A stretch of 64,000 bases of DNA from Methylobacterium terrae (GCF_003173755.1 NZ_CP029553.1:4178001-4242000), one strand, 5' to 3'. Positions 8,924 to 18,065 are shown, numbered from the stretch's first letter. The notes: generated from the sequence alone by a model not told the origin. Made by a program: numbers and translations.

Positions 8924-9139
8924 ATGTCCAGTTCCCGCTTCATCAAGGCCGAGATGGCCCATTCCCCGCTCGTCGGGCCCTTCGCCCCCGTCCTCACCGG
9001 CGTCTCGCGCGGGCTGCAGGATCTCTTCCCCCCGGTCGAGATGAACGCCGCCGTGCGGAATGCCGCGCGCGAGGACGAGCGGGACGCGGTCGCCCCGGTG
9101 CTGCGGCAGCGCCCGGTTCCGGTGCCGCGCCTGAGCTGA
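8924..9139 (+). CDS. Small hypothetical protein
   Basis: Possible 71-aa protein starting MSSSRFIKAEMAHSPLVGPF and ending four bases before the convergent LacI-type gene. No domain or export signal is recognisable. An in-frame ATG at 8879 would give 86 aa; neither start has a convincing ribosome-binding site. It is listed because it fills the divergent interval after the DUF305 gene and its composition looks protein-like, but it may be spurious. Confidence 0.35.
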   Translation: MSSSRFIKAEMAHSPLVGPFAPVLTGVSRGLQDLFPPVEMNAAVRNAAREDERDAVAPVLRQRPVPVPRLS

Positions 9140-9143
9140 ACCG

Positions 9144-10178
9144 TCAGCCGGTCGTCTCCCGCAGGAGCAGCCGGATCCCCAGGTCGATCACCGCCGGCTC
9201 GCCGGCCTCGCCGTCGAGGAGCCTGAGGAGCAGGTCGCCGGTGCGCCGGCCGATCTCGGCGGCATCGACCGCGATGGTCGAGATCCGCGGCACGCATTGG
9301 CGTCCGACCTCGAAATCGCCGAACCCGAGGAGCCGGACGTCCTCCGGCACCCGGATGCCGCGGCGCCGGCACTCCATCAGCGCCCCGAAGGCCGAGATGT
9401 CGGAGACGAGGAACGCTGCCTCGGCGCCGCCGCGGGCCAGGAGTTCCGTCATCGCCTCGGCCCCGTGCGCGAAGGCGCCAGCCACTTTCCCATGATGCAG
9501 GACCAGATCGTCGGCGAGCCCCGCCGCGATCAGGCCGTCCCGAAAACCCCGCAGGCGCTCCTCCCCGCGAAAATCCCGGGCCTCGCCGGTGCGCTCGGGC
9601 CCGAGGCCGGCGATGCGGGTGGCGCCCCGCTCCGCCAGGGTTTTCGCGGCGAGCCGGCCGACCTCGTAGTTCGAGAAGCCCACCGCCCGGTCGATCGGCG
9701 CCTCGGGCCGGTCCCAGATCTCCACCACCGGCACGCGAGCGCGGGCCAGCAGGTCGCGGGCGGCGGGCGAGCGGTGCATGCCCGAGACCACGATCGCGTC
9801 CGGGCGGCGCGACAGCATCGCGCGCAGCACCACCTCCTCCTCGGCGACCGAATAGCCGGTGAAGCCGATCAGCGGCTGGTAGCCGCGCGGGCGCATCGCC
9901 GCGGTGAGGCCGGCGGCCGTGTCGGCGAAGTTCGGGTTGATCAGACTGGGCACGATCAGGGCGACGAAGCCGGTGCGCCGCGACGACAGGCCTCCCGCCC
10001 CGCGGTCCGGCACGTAGCCGAGTTCATCGACCGCCGCCAGCACACGCCGCCGCGTCTCCTCCGAGACGAGGCCGGGATCGGCGAGCGTGCGCGAGACGGT
10101 CATCGGCGAGACGCCGGCGAGGCGCGACACGTCGCGCATCGTCGGCGCCCGGCGGGCGGGAGGCCGGGTCTCGGCCAT
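9144..10178 (-). CDS. LacI-family transcriptional regulator of the idonate/gluconate module
   Basis: 344-aa LacI/GalR regulator. The DNA-binding helix-turn-helix TMRDVSRLAGVSPMTVSRTL is at residues 13-32, followed by the hinge (VDELGYVPD) and a periplasmic-binding-like effector domain. It sits 18 bases downstream of idnD in the same orientation, so it is probably co-transcribed with the dehydrogenase and autoregulated. Resemblance in setting to GntR/IdnR of enterics suggests a sugar-acid effector (idonate, 5-ketogluconate or gluconate). A matching palindromic operator is found in the idnD/idnO gap at 11306-11319. Confidence 0.88.
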   Translation of the reverse strand: MAETRPPARRAPTMRDVSRLAGVSPMTVSRTLADPGLVSEETRRRVLAAVDELGYVPDRGAGGLSSRRTGFVALIVPSLINPNFADTAAGLTAAMRPRGYQPLIGFTGYSVAEEEVVLRAMLSRRPDAIVVSGMHRSPAARDLLARARVPVVEIWDRPEAPIDRAVGFSNYEVGRLAAKTLAERGATRIAGLGPERTGEARDFRGEERLRGFRDGLIAAGLADDLVLHHGKVAGAFAHGAEAMTELLARGGAEAAFLVSDISAFGALMECRRRGIRVPEDVRLLGFGDFEVGRQCVPRISTIAVDAAEIGRRTGDLLLRLLDGEAGEPAVIDLGIRLLLRETTG

Positions 10179-10196
10179 CGCGAGGGCCGACGGGCG

Positions 10197-11237
10197 CTAG
10201 AAGGCGAGATGGACCTTGATCGCCCGGGCGCGGTCGCCGGCAAGCGCGAAGGCCTCGTCGGCCCGGGACATCGGCAGCTCGGCGGACAGGATCGGCGCGA
10301 CGTCGATGCGGCCGGCGGCCAGCAGCGCGACGGCGGTGCGGTACTCCTCGTGGAAGCGGAAGGCGCCGACGAAGTCGATCTCGCGGGCCATCAGGAGGTT
10401 GGCCGGCACCGGCACGTCGCCGGGCGGCATCATGCCGAGCTGCACCACCCGGCCGCCCGGGCGCACCACCCGGAACAGGGAGGCCAGAGCCGCGGGCGCG
10501 CCGGTGGCCTCCAACGCGACGTCGAAGGTGCCCTTGTCGGCCTCGTAAGAGCCCAGCCGCTCCGGCTCCGAGGCGACGTTGATGGTCTCAGTCGCACCGA
10601 TCTCGCGGGCGATGGCGAGGGGCGCGTCGGACAAATCGGTGCAGACGATCCGGCGCGCGCCGGCGAGCTTCGCCGCCATCAGGCACAGGAGCCCGATCGG
10701 CCCGGCCCCGGCGATGAGGACGTGGCGGCCCAACAATTCGCCGGCCCGCCGTACGCCGTGGAGCGCCACCGCCAGGGGCTCGCCGCAGGCCGCGACCCGC
10801 ATCGGCATCGCGTCGGGGATCGGGACGCACTGGTCGGCACGGGCCAGGAACTGCTCGCTGAAGCCGCCCTGGACGTGCGGGAAGATCGCCGCCGAGCCGA
10901 AGAAGCGCATGTTGCGGCACAGGTTCGAGCGGCCGGCGCGGCAATAGTCGCAGGAGAGGCAGGGACGGCTCGGATCGACCGCGACCCGGTCGCCGGGCTT
11001 GACGCTCGTGACGCCGCGCCCGACCCGGGTCACCGTGCCGGCGACCTCGTGGCCGAGCACCATCGGCTCGCGCAGCGAGAAGTCGCCGACCCGGCCCTTG
11101 CCGTAATAGGACAGGTCCGAGCCGCAGATGCCGCCGGCGCCGAGCGCCACCACGACCTCGCCCGCCTCCGGCTCGCGCAAGTCGATCGCCTCGATCCGCA
11201 GGTCCTTGGCGGCGTGGATGCGCGCGGCGAGCGTCAT
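10197..11237 (-). CDS. idnD: L-idonate 5-dehydrogenase (zinc alcohol dehydrogenase family)
   Basis: 346-aa medium-chain dehydrogenase. Catalytic zinc motif ICGSDLSYYGKG and GHEVAGTV, structural zinc Cys cluster CLSCDYCRAGRSNLC, and nucleotide-binding GAGPIGLLCL are all present. The pattern, especially CGSDLSYYGKGRVGDF, fits L-idonate 5-dehydrogenase, which oxidises idonate to 5-ketogluconate. The ATG at 11237 is preceded by GGGAGGGAGA. It is divergent from the SDR gluconate 5-dehydrogenase gene, and the two together would interconvert idonate, 5-ketogluconate and gluconate. No dedicated transporter or gluconokinase gene is adjacent. Confidence 0.87.
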   Translation of the reverse strand: MTLAARIHAAKDLRIEAIDLREPEAGEVVVALGAGGICGSDLSYYGKGRVGDFSLREPMVLGHEVAGTVTRVGRGVTSVKPGDRVAVDPSRPCLSCDYCRAGRSNLCRNMRFFGSAAIFPHVQGGFSEQFLARADQCVPIPDAMPMRVAACGEPLAVALHGVRRAGELLGRHVLIAGAGPIGLLCLMAAKLAGARRIVCTDLSDAPLAIAREIGATETINVASEPERLGSYEADKGTFDVALEATGAPAALASLFRVVRPGGRVVQLGMMPPGDVPVPANLLMAREIDFVGAFRFHEEYRTAVALLAAGRIDVAPILSAELPMSRADEAFALAGDRARAIKVHLAF

Positions 11238-11305
11238 GGGCGTCGTCTCCCTCCCGGTCCGGCCCCTGGCTGCGCGCGTGTCCGGCGCCGGGAAGCCGCT
11301 TGCTT

Positions 11306-11319
11306 TGGTACCGGTACCA
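11306..11319. promoter_or_regulatory. LacI-type operator between idnD and idnO
   Basis: Perfect 14-bp palindrome TGGTACCGGTACCA with a central CG, the form typical of LacI/GntR-family operators. It lies 68 bases before the idnD start and 77 bases before the idnO start, in the only place where it could control both divergent units. Assignment to the LacI-family regulator at 9144-10178 is inference. Confidence 0.7.
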
Positions 11320-11396
11320 TGCTTCCTTCGCGGCACGAGCGCAACCGCGGGAGCGGCCCTCACGGCCCCCGAAGCGCCGAGGGAAGGGAAGCGCCT

Positions 11397-12164
11397 GTGT
11401 CGACCGCCTTGTTCGATCTGTCGGGCCGTCGCGCCCTGGTGACCGGCTCCAGCCAGGGCATCGGCCTGTCGCTGGCGCTCGGCCTCGGCCGTGCCGGGGC
11501 GGCGATCGTGCTCAACGGCCGCGATCCGGTCAAGCTCGACGGGGCAGTGGCGGAATTGCGGAAAGAGGGCCTGACCGTCGAGGCCGCCGCCTTCGACGTG
11601 TCGGATGCGGGCGCCGTGAAGGCGGGCGTCGACCGGATCGAGGCCGAGATCGGCGCCATCGACATCCTCGTCAACAATGCCGGCATCCAGCGCCGCGCGC
11701 CGCTCGAGGATTATCCCGTCGAGACCTGGCACGAGCTGATGCGGATCAACCTCGACAGCGTGTTCTACGTCGGCCAAGCGGTGGCGCGGCACATGATCGC
11801 GCGCAAGCGCGGCAAGATCATCAACATCGCTAGCCTCCAGAGCGAGGCGGCGCGCTACTCGATCGCCCCCTACACCGCCTCGAAGGGCGCGGTGAAGAAC
11901 CTGACCAAGGGCATGTGCACCGACTGGGCCCGCCACGGCCTCCAGGTGAACGGCATTGGCCCGGGCTACTTCGCCACGCCCCTGAATCAAGCGCTGATCG
12001 AGAACCCCGAATTCGACGCCTGGCTCAAGAACCGCACCCCCGCCGGGCGCTGGGGCCGGGTGGAGGAACTGCAGGGCGCGGCGATCTTCCTGGCATCGGC
12101 GGCCTCGGACTTCGTCAACGGGCAGATCCTGTACGTGGATGGGGGCGTGCTGGCGACGTTGTGA
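11397..12164 (+). CDS. idnO: Gluconate 5-dehydrogenase (short-chain dehydrogenase)
   Basis: 255-aa classical SDR. The NAD(P)-binding motif TGSSQGIG (about residues 17-24), NNAG, and the catalytic tetrad with Ser in IASLQSE, Tyr and Lys in YTASKGAVK are present. The sequence pattern INIASLQSEAARYSIAPYTA fits gluconate 5-dehydrogenase/5-ketogluconate reductase. Start is GTG at 11397 after GGGAAGGGAAG. It faces idnD across a shared operator, so reduction of 5-ketogluconate to gluconate is the likely second step of idonate use. Confidence 0.85.
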   Translation: MSTALFDLSGRRALVTGSSQGIGLSLALGLGRAGAAIVLNGRDPVKLDGAVAELRKEGLTVEAAAFDVSDAGAVKAGVDRIEAEIGAIDILVNNAGIQRRAPLEDYPVETWHELMRINLDSVFYVGQAVARHMIARKRGKIINIASLQSEAARYSIAPYTASKGAVKNLTKGMCTDWARHGLQVNGIGPGYFATPLNQALIENPEFDAWLKNRTPAGRWGRVEELQGAAIFLASAASDFVNGQILYVDGGVLATL

Positions 12165-12206
12165 GACGATGTCGCCAGTACGGCTCCGATCGATCATACT
12201 CGTCTG

Positions 12207-12341
12207 TCGTTCCGGGGCCGCGTAGCGGAGCCCGGAATCCGGACACGCAGGCACCTCCGAAGAAGACGGATCGCGTGCCGCTTCGTTCTGCACCCTCCGC
12301 GGCCCTGGATCCCGGGCTCCGCTGACGCGGCCCCGGGATGG
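12207..12341. repeat. Pair of short palindromic (REP-like) repeats after idnO
   Basis: Two GC-rich imperfect palindromes built from the words CGGGGCCGCG and GGAGCCCGG. The first, at 12207-12240, starts TCGTTCCGGGGCCGCG; the second, at 12307-12341, contains the same words in the opposite order around CCCGGGCTCC. They lie between the convergent ends of idnO and the next gene. The same family recurs at 15270-15305 and 26682-26717. Confidence 0.6.
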
Positions 12342-12383
12342 CTCGGTGGGTGTGAGACGCTTCGCGTCCGGACCGCCCGACCG

Positions 12384-13076
12384 TCAGAACACCCGCTTCT
12401 CCCGGATCTGCCCGTCGAAGCCGACATGGAGCATCCGCTCCTTGCCGTCCTGCCCCTTGGCCGCGACCTCCAGATGCCTCGGCCCGCGGCCGGCGACGCG
12501 CACGTCCGTGTAGCCGGCATCCGTGACCGCCTTGGTGAGGGCCGGGACGTCGACGCTCGGCCCGAGCCCGACCTTGTCCTTGGCCCAGTCGAGGCCGCCC
12601 GGGGGCGGGCCGACCGGGCGGAGGGCTTCGGTCCTGCCGTCGGCGCGGGTGAGGGCGCTCGCATGCAGGAAGCCGTTCTCGAACCGGCCCTGCACCGTCA
12701 CGCTCTCGCCCTTGGCGACGAGGGCGCGCCCCTCCCCGGCCCGTCCGGTCTCGACCAGCGCCCGGCCGGTGCCGTCCTGGAGGATGAACTTGTTGCCGAA
12801 GATCTCGGCGACCTCGCCCTTGGCGGCGGTGGCGCCGGAGGGGCTGAGCGCGCTCACCGCGACCGGAGCGACGGGGGTCAGGGCGGTCTGGGCCGGCTGG
12901 GCGAGGGAGAGCCCGACGGCGCCGAGCGCCAGCGGCACCGCGACGGCGCCGACGAGGAGGCCGCGGCGGGGCCGGGCGCGGGGGGCGGCGGCGGCCGCGA
13001 TCCCGGCCGTGCCGGTCTCGATCTCGGTCGCGTTCACTTCGGTGGCCTTGCCCTCGATGGTGCTGTGGTCGGTCAT
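12384..13076 (-). CDS. Membrane-anchored OB-fold / PepSY-like protein
   Basis: 230-aa protein. After a cytoplasmic N-terminus with RARPRRG, one hydrophobic span (residues about 38-62) precedes a periplasmic part. That part contains a bacterial OB-fold segment (VAEIFGNKFILQDGTGRALV, then VTVQGRFENGFLHASAL) and ends with a PepSY-like unit (VTDAGYTDVRV through HVGFDGQIREKRVF). No enzyme motif is visible. It is transcribed divergently, 151 bases away, from a response regulator/histidine kinase pair. OB-fold and PepSY proteins are often regulated targets or accessory sensors of PhoPQ-like systems, so a functional link is plausible but inferred. Confidence 0.72.
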   Translation of the reverse strand: MTDHSTIEGKATEVNATEIETGTAGIAAAAAPRARPRRGLLVGAVAVPLALGAVGLSLAQPAQTALTPVAPVAVSALSPSGATAAKGEVAEIFGNKFILQDGTGRALVETGRAGEGRALVAKGESVTVQGRFENGFLHASALTRADGRTEALRPVGPPPGGLDWAKDKVGLGPSVDVPALTKAVTDAGYTDVRVAGRGPRHLEVAAKGQDGKERMLHVGFDGQIREKRVF

Positions 13077-13227
13077 CTCTCGTGTTCCTCTGTGTGTCGA
13101 GCCCTTGGCGGGTTGGCGCTCTTCTACGTCAGGCCCCGGGAACCGGGCCTGAACCCGGCCGTTCAGGTTCGGTTAAATCGCCGGGGCTACGGCGAAATCC
13201 GTATCCGACACCTGGGTCCGACCACCC

Positions 13228-13896
13228 ATGAAGCTCCTGCTCGTCGAGGACGACGCGGCCCTGGCGGCCGAGATCCTGCGGGTCCTGCGCGCCGAGAACT
13301 GCGCCGTCGATCATGCCGGTAACGGCGAGGACGGCGCGCATCTCGGCGAGACCGAGACCTACGACGCGGCGGTGCTCGATCTCGGCCTGCCGAAGCGCGA
13401 CGGCCTTTCGGTGCTGCAGGGCTGGCGCGCCGCCGGCCGCACCCTGCCGGTGCTGATCCTCACCGCGCGGGACGCCTGGAGCGACAAGGTGGCGGGCTTC
13501 AAGGCCGGGGCGGACGACTACCTGGTCAAGCCCTTCCGGGTCGAGGAGCTGGTGATCCGGCTGCGGGCGCTCGTGCGCCGCGCCGCCGCCCACGGGGCGA
13601 CCACGGTCGCCTGCGGGCCGGTGAGCTTCGATCCCGGCCTCGGCGCCTTCACGCGCGACGGGCTGCCGCTCAAGCTCACCGGGCTCGAATGGCGGGTCCT
13701 GTCCTGCCTGATCCTGCGCCGCGACGGCGTGGTGCCCCGCGGCGAGTTGCTGGAGCGGGTCTACGAGGGCGACGCCGAGGTCGATTCGAACTCGGTCGAG
13801 GTCATCATCACGCGCTTACGCCGCAAGATCGCCCCGGCCCGCATCGAGACCGTGCGCGGCCACGGCTACCGGCTCACCGCCGGGGAGGCGGCGTGA
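13228..13896 (+). CDS. OmpR/PhoP-family response regulator
   Basis: 222 aa. Receiver domain residues 1-115 with acidic pocket Glu7-Asp8-Asp9, phosphoacceptor Asp51, Thr79 and Lys101; winged-helix DNA-binding domain in the C-terminal half with LTGLEWRVLSCLI and the recognition helix region VEVIITRLRRKI ending VRGHGYRL. Its last four bases overlap the kinase start (GTGA), indicating translational coupling. The kinase it is paired with is of PhoQ type, so an envelope or cation signal is likely. Confidence 0.93.
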   Translation: MKLLLVEDDAALAAEILRVLRAENCAVDHAGNGEDGAHLGETETYDAAVLDLGLPKRDGLSVLQGWRAAGRTLPVLILTARDAWSDKVAGFKAGADDYLVKPFRVEELVIRLRALVRRAAAHGATTVACGPVSFDPGLGAFTRDGLPLKLTGLEWRVLSCLILRRDGVVPRGELLERVYEGDAEVDSNSVEVIITRLRRKIAPARIETVRGHGYRLTAGEAA

Positions 13897-15218
13897 TCGG
13901 CACCGGACAGATCGGCTCCCTGCGCCGGCGCCTGCTCCTCGGGGCGCTGGCGATGATCGTCGCCGCCCTGGTGGTGGCGGGCCTCGCCATCGGGCTGATC
14001 CTCGCCCGCTTCGTGCGCGGGCAGATCGATTCCCGGCTCGACGCGCAGATCGTCTCCCTGGTCTCCGGGCTGGAGCCGGGCGAGCCCCTGCACCTCTCCC
14101 GCGACCTCGACGCGCCGCCCTTCGACCGGCCGGGCTCGGGCTGGACCTGGCAGGTCCGGCGGGGCGGCGCGGTCCTGCGCTCCGCCTCGCTCGGGACGCG
14201 CGACCTCGCCGTGCCGTCGCGGCCGGCCGAGGACGGGGACCGCCCCCGTCCGGCGGACGGCACCGGCCCGCGGGGCGAGGCGCTGATCCTGCGGGTCCTG
14301 GCTCTGCCGGACGGCACCGTGGTGACGGCGAGCGCGCCACGGGCGGCCCTCAACGGTCCCTTGCGGGAAGCGGGCCTGGCCCTCGCCGCCAGCCTCGTCG
14401 TGCTGGGGATCGTTCTCGCCGCCGCGGGCCTCCTGCAGGTGCGCCTCGGCCTGCAGCCCCTGGACAGGCTGCGCCGGGACCTCGAAGCCGTGCGGGCGGG
14501 CCGGCGCGAGCGGGTGCCCGAGCCCCAGCCGACGGAAGTCCGGCCGCTCGCCGCCGAGATCAACGCCCTCCTCGACCAGAACGCGGCGCAGCTCGCCCAG
14601 GCCCGCACCCACGTGGCGAACCTCGCCCACGGGCTGAAGACGCCGCTCGCCACCTTGAATCTCGCCCTGTCGGAGCCGGGCCGCGACCCGGACGGGCGCC
14701 TCTCCCACCTCGTCGGCAGCCTCGACCGGGGGGTGCGCCACCACCTGCGCCGGGCCCGCAGCGCGGCGCTCGCCGGGGCGACGCGGATCCGCACGGATCT
14801 CGCCGGGCCGGTGGCCGACCTCGCGGGCGCGCTCGAGCGGCTCTACGCGGAGAAGGGCGTGCGGGTGACCTGCGCCGTTCCCCCCGGCCTCGCGGCGGCC
14901 TGCGACCGGCAGGACCTCGACGAGATGCTGGGCAACCTGATCGACAATGCCTGCACGTGGTGCGCGGGGTCGGTGCGGGTGTCGGCCGAGGGTGCGGGCA
15001 GCGACGTGGTGGTGGCGATCGAGGATGACGGCCCGGGCCTCGGCCCGGAGGCGCTGGCGGCGGTGGCCCAGCGCGGCCGGCGCCTCGACGAGACGGTGCC
15101 CGGCCACGGCTTCGGCCTCGCCATCACGACGGAACTGGCGGAGCTCTACGGCGGCGGGCTGGCGCTCGACCGGTCGGGGATGGGGGGATTGCGGGCGCGG
15201 CTGCGGTTGCCGGGGTAG
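13893..15218 (+). CDS. PhoQ-like sensor histidine kinase
   Basis: 441 aa. Two transmembrane helices (about residues 12-38 and 158-185) flank a periplasmic sensor of roughly 120 aa; a HAMP-like linker follows. The phosphoacceptor is His246 in NLAHGLKTPLATL, which has the LAHxLKTPL form seen in PhoQ. The ATP-binding domain has the N box MLGNLIDNAC, G1 EDDGPGLG and G2 GHGFGLAI. The GTG start at 13893 overlaps the regulator stop. The periplasmic part is acidic but no clear divalent-cation patch can be claimed. Confidence 0.92.
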   Translation: MIGTGQIGSLRRRLLLGALAMIVAALVVAGLAIGLILARFVRGQIDSRLDAQIVSLVSGLEPGEPLHLSRDLDAPPFDRPGSGWTWQVRRGGAVLRSASLGTRDLAVPSRPAEDGDRPRPADGTGPRGEALILRVLALPDGTVVTASAPRAALNGPLREAGLALAASLVVLGIVLAAAGLLQVRLGLQPLDRLRRDLEAVRAGRRERVPEPQPTEVRPLAAEINALLDQNAAQLAQARTHVANLAHGLKTPLATLNLALSEPGRDPDGRLSHLVGSLDRGVRHHLRRARSAALAGATRIRTDLAGPVADLAGALERLYAEKGVRVTCAVPPGLAAACDRQDLDEMLGNLIDNACTWCAGSVRVSAEGAGSDVVVAIEDDGPGLGPEALAAVAQRGRRLDETVPGHGFGLAITTELAELYGGGLALDRSGMGGLRARLRLPG

Positions 15219-15269
15219 GGACGCTGAGGATCCGGAACCAGCGCGCTCGATAGGCGTCACGCCCTCCTG

Positions 15270-15305
15270 GTCATTCCGGGCTCCGCTTCGCGGCCCCGGG
15301 ACGAC
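15270..15305. repeat. REP-like palindrome between kinase and yebC
   Basis: GC-rich imperfect inverted repeat with the words TTCCGGGCTCCGC and GCGGCCCCGGGAC, the same family as the copies at 12207-12341 and 26682-26717. It lies between convergent genes, where it may help transcription stop on both sides; no T-run is present. Confidence 0.55.
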
Positions 15306-15350
15306 CCTGCGAGGCGGGAACGAGGCGGTTCTTCAGGACCGCCCTTCCCC

Positions 15351-16097
15351 TCATCCCTGCATCTTCGCCATCATCGCGTCCGAGACCGCGAAGTTGACGA
15401 ACACGTTCTGCACGTCGTCCTGGTCCTCGATGGTCTCGACGAGGCGGATCAGCTTCTCGGCGGTCTCGTCGTCGACGTCGACGGTGTTCTGGGCGCGCCA
15501 GATCAGGGCGGTGCGGCGGGGCTCGCCGAAGCGGGCCTCCAGGGTCTTCGAGACCTCGCCCATCGCCCCCTGCTCGCAGATGACCTCGTGGCCGCCCTCG
15601 TCGGACTTCACGTCGTCGGCGCCGGCCTCGATGGCGGCTTCCAGCATCGTGTCGGCGTCGGCCACCTTGGCGTCGAAGGCGACGAGGCCGACATGGTCGA
15701 ACATGAACGAGACCGCGCCGGTCTCGGCGAGGCTGCCGCCGGACTTGGTGAAGGCGGAGCGGACGTCGCTAGCCGTGCGGTTGCGGTTGTCGGTCTGCGC
15801 CTCGACGATGAGCGCCGCGCCCCCGGGGCCGTAGCCCTCGTAGCGGACCTCCTCGTAGTTCTCCGCGTCGCCGCCGGCCGCCTTCTTGATGGCGCGCTCG
15901 ATGTTGTCCTTGGGCATGTTCTCGGCCCGGGCCGCCAGGATGGCGGCGCGCAGGCGCGGATTCATCGACGGGTCGGGCGTGCCGAGCTTGGCCGCGACCG
16001 TGATCTCTCGGGCGAGCTTGGAGAACACCTTCGAGCGGACCGCGTCGACCCGGCCCTTGCGGTGCATGATGTTCTTGAACTGTGAATGCCCGGCCAT
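15351..16097 (-). CDS. yebC: YebC/PmpR-family DNA- and translation-associated protein
   Basis: 248-aa YebC/TACO1-family protein. It starts [15 protein letters not shown], the family signature, and contains the conserved [14 protein letters not shown] and YEGYGPGG segments. Members act as transcription regulators or help ribosomes through proline stretches. The length matches the family. In many alphaproteobacteria yebC sits next to ruvC; here ruvC is over 40 kb away in the window. It is a single-gene unit, convergent to the kinase gene. Confidence 0.95.
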   Translation of the reverse strand: MAGHSQFKNIMHRKGRVDAVRSKVFSKLAREITVAAKLGTPDPSMNPRLRAAILAARAENMPKDNIERAIKKAAGGDAENYEEVRYEGYGPGGAALIVEAQTDNRNRTASDVRSAFTKSGGSLAETGAVSFMFDHVGLVAFDAKVADADTMLEAAIEAGADDVKSDEGGHEVICEQGAMGEVSKTLEARFGEPRRTALIWRAQNTVDVDDETAEKLIRLVETIEDQDDVQNVFVNFAVSDAMMAKMQG

Positions 16098-16314
16098 GCT
16101 GCTCCCCGGCGGCTGGCGGACCTTGCGCGCGGAGAGCGCCCGGCGGGGCTCTCGACGCCGCGAGGTCCGCGTGAGACAGCCGGCTTATAGGCGCCCGCCC
16201 AGGGAGAAGACAATGAGGGGGGAAGACAATCGCGGCGGGCCGGAAATCACGCGCCGCCGGCGCCGTTCGCGGCTGCGAAAACCCGGTGGAATCAGGCCCC
16301 TAAGGGCGCGCGGC

Positions 16315-17184
16315 TCAGTGGGCCGCGCCCCCGATGATCGCCCGGCGCAGGCGGCCCGAGACGAGGTCGATCAGCGCCACGGTGACGAGGATCATCAGCA
16401 CCAGGAAGGCGACCTGCTGCATCTCCAGGACGCGGATCAGCTCGGTCAGGTACTGGCCGATGCCGCCGGCCCCGACGATGCCGATGATGGTGGCCGAGCG
16501 GGTGTTCGACTCGAAGAAGTACAGCACCTGGCTCGCCAGGACGGGGAGCACCGCCGGCACCAGGCCGAAGCGGACCCGGTGCAGCCGGCTCCCGCCCGAC
16601 GCGGTCACGCCCTCCTGCGCCTTGCGGTCGGCGGTCTCGATCGCCTCGGAGAACAGCTTGCCGAGCGCGCCGAAATCCGAGCACGCGATGGCGAGCGCGC
16701 CGGCGAACGGCCCGAGGCCGACGACGTTGATCCAGATCAGCGCCCAGATCAGCACGTCGACCGAGCGGATCACGTCGAAGCCGCGGCGCACCCCGAAGCG
16801 CAGGAAGGGGTTTCGCACCACGTTGCGGGCGGCGAGGAACGCCACCGGAAAGACGAGGCAGGCCGCCGTCAGCGTGCCGAGGAAGGCGATCGCCAGCGTC
16901 TCGCCGAGCGCGGTCACGAACAGGGACAGGCGCCCGCCGGCCGACGGCGGCAGCATCATGCCGGCGAACTCGCTCAAGCGGTGCAGGCCGTGCAGGATGC
17001 GCAGGAGCGAGAAGTCGAGGCGCAGCATCGCGAACACCGCGAGGCCGACCACGCCGGCGAGGATGCCGAGGACGACGGCGCGGCGCCCCCGGGACGGCCG
17101 GAACTGCGCCGGGTGGCGGGCGCGCAGGCCGTCGAGATCGGCGAGCGCGGCCTGACGCAGGGGAGAGGGCGGGCGGCGGGTCAC
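16315..17184 (-). CDS. phnE: Phosphonate ABC transporter permease (second PhnE)
   Basis: 289-aa inner-membrane permease with about six hydrophobic spans. The EAA-like coupling segment EAIETADRKAQEGVTASGGS and the SATIIGIVGAGGIGQYLTEL stretch are typical of PhnE. GTG start at 17184 overlaps the preceding permease stop by four bases (GTGA), so the two permeases are translationally coupled and likely form a heterodimeric channel. Last gene of the phnC-phnD-phnE-phnE operon. Confidence 0.88.
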   Translation of the reverse strand: MTRRPPSPLRQAALADLDGLRARHPAQFRPSRGRRAVVLGILAGVVGLAVFAMLRLDFSLLRILHGLHRLSEFAGMMLPPSAGGRLSLFVTALGETLAIAFLGTLTAACLVFPVAFLAARNVVRNPFLRFGVRRGFDVIRSVDVLIWALIWINVVGLGPFAGALAIACSDFGALGKLFSEAIETADRKAQEGVTASGGSRLHRVRFGLVPAVLPVLASQVLYFFESNTRSATIIGIVGAGGIGQYLTELIRVLEMQQVAFLVLMILVTVALIDLVSGRLRRAIIGGAAH

Positions 17185-18065
17185 GCGTGGGCCTCCCGGC
17201 CGAGGAGGTGGTGGCGCAGGCGCTCGGTGGCGAGGTCGATCGCCACGACGGTGAGGACGATGAGGAGCAGGATCGCGCTCACGTCCGAGTAGTAGAAGTT
17301 GCGGATCGCGACCAGGAATTCCTGGCCGATGCCGCCGGCCCCGACGAAGCCCATCACCCCGGCGCCCCGCACGTTGATCTCGAAGCGCAGGAGCGCGTAG
17401 GAGGCGAAGTTCGAGAGCACCTGCGGCACCACCGCGAAGCTCACGGTTTGGACGAAGCTGGCCCCGGTCCCGGTCAGGCCCTCGACCGGCTTCATGTCGA
17501 TGTTCTCGACGACCTCCGAGAACAGCTTGCCGAGGGCGCCGGCGGTGTGGATCGCGATGGCGAGCACGCCGACCATCGGCCCGAGCCCGAAGGCGATGAC
17601 GAAGATCAGCGCGAACACGACCTCCGGCACCGTGCGGCACACCTCCAGGAAGCGCCGGGCGCAGAAGCGCAGGGCCGCCGAGCGCACCAGGTTGGCGCAG
17701 GCGAGGAAGCACAGGCCGAAGGCCGCGATGCCGCCGAGCAGCGTGCCGAGATAGGCCATCAGCAGGGTCTCGGCGAGGAGCCCGAGCCATTTCGGCAGGC
17801 CCCAGTACCAGGCCGCGAGGTCGGCCGGCAGGTTCGCCAGGGTCAGCGGCGGCAGGATCTGGCCGATATAGGCGGTGAAGTTCTGGATGTTGTCGAGGAG
17901 GGTGAGCGGCCGCACCTCGGCCATCCAGCCGGCGAGCAGGTACAAAGCCACGATCGCGACGAAGACCGCGAGGGTGCGGCGGCGGGTCGAGGCGACGGCG
18001 CCGGCATAGGCCGCGAGCAGCGTCCGCTCACGGTCGGGGGGCAGTCTGTCGATGCGGACGGTCAC
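17181..18065 (-). CDS. phnE: Phosphonate ABC transporter permease (first PhnE)
   Basis: 294-aa permease. Hydrophobic spans alternate with the coupling segment ENIDMKPVEGLTGTGAS and the family stretch GVMGFVGAGGIGQEF. The chosen start is GTG at 18065 (VTVRIDRLPPDRE); an upstream in-frame ATG at 18188 would translate part of a palindromic repeat and is rejected. It is separated from phnD by that 207-bp repeat element. Confidence 0.87.
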   Translation of the reverse strand: MTVRIDRLPPDRERTLLAAYAGAVASTRRRTLAVFVAIVALYLLAGWMAEVRPLTLLDNIQNFTAYIGQILPPLTLANLPADLAAWYWGLPKWLGLLAETLLMAYLGTLLGGIAAFGLCFLACANLVRSAALRFCARRFLEVCRTVPEVVFALIFVIAFGLGPMVGVLAIAIHTAGALGKLFSEVVENIDMKPVEGLTGTGASFVQTVSFAVVPQVLSNFASYALLRFEINVRGAGVMGFVGAGGIGQEFLVAIRNFYYSDVSAILLLIVLTVVAIDLATERLRHHLLGREAHA

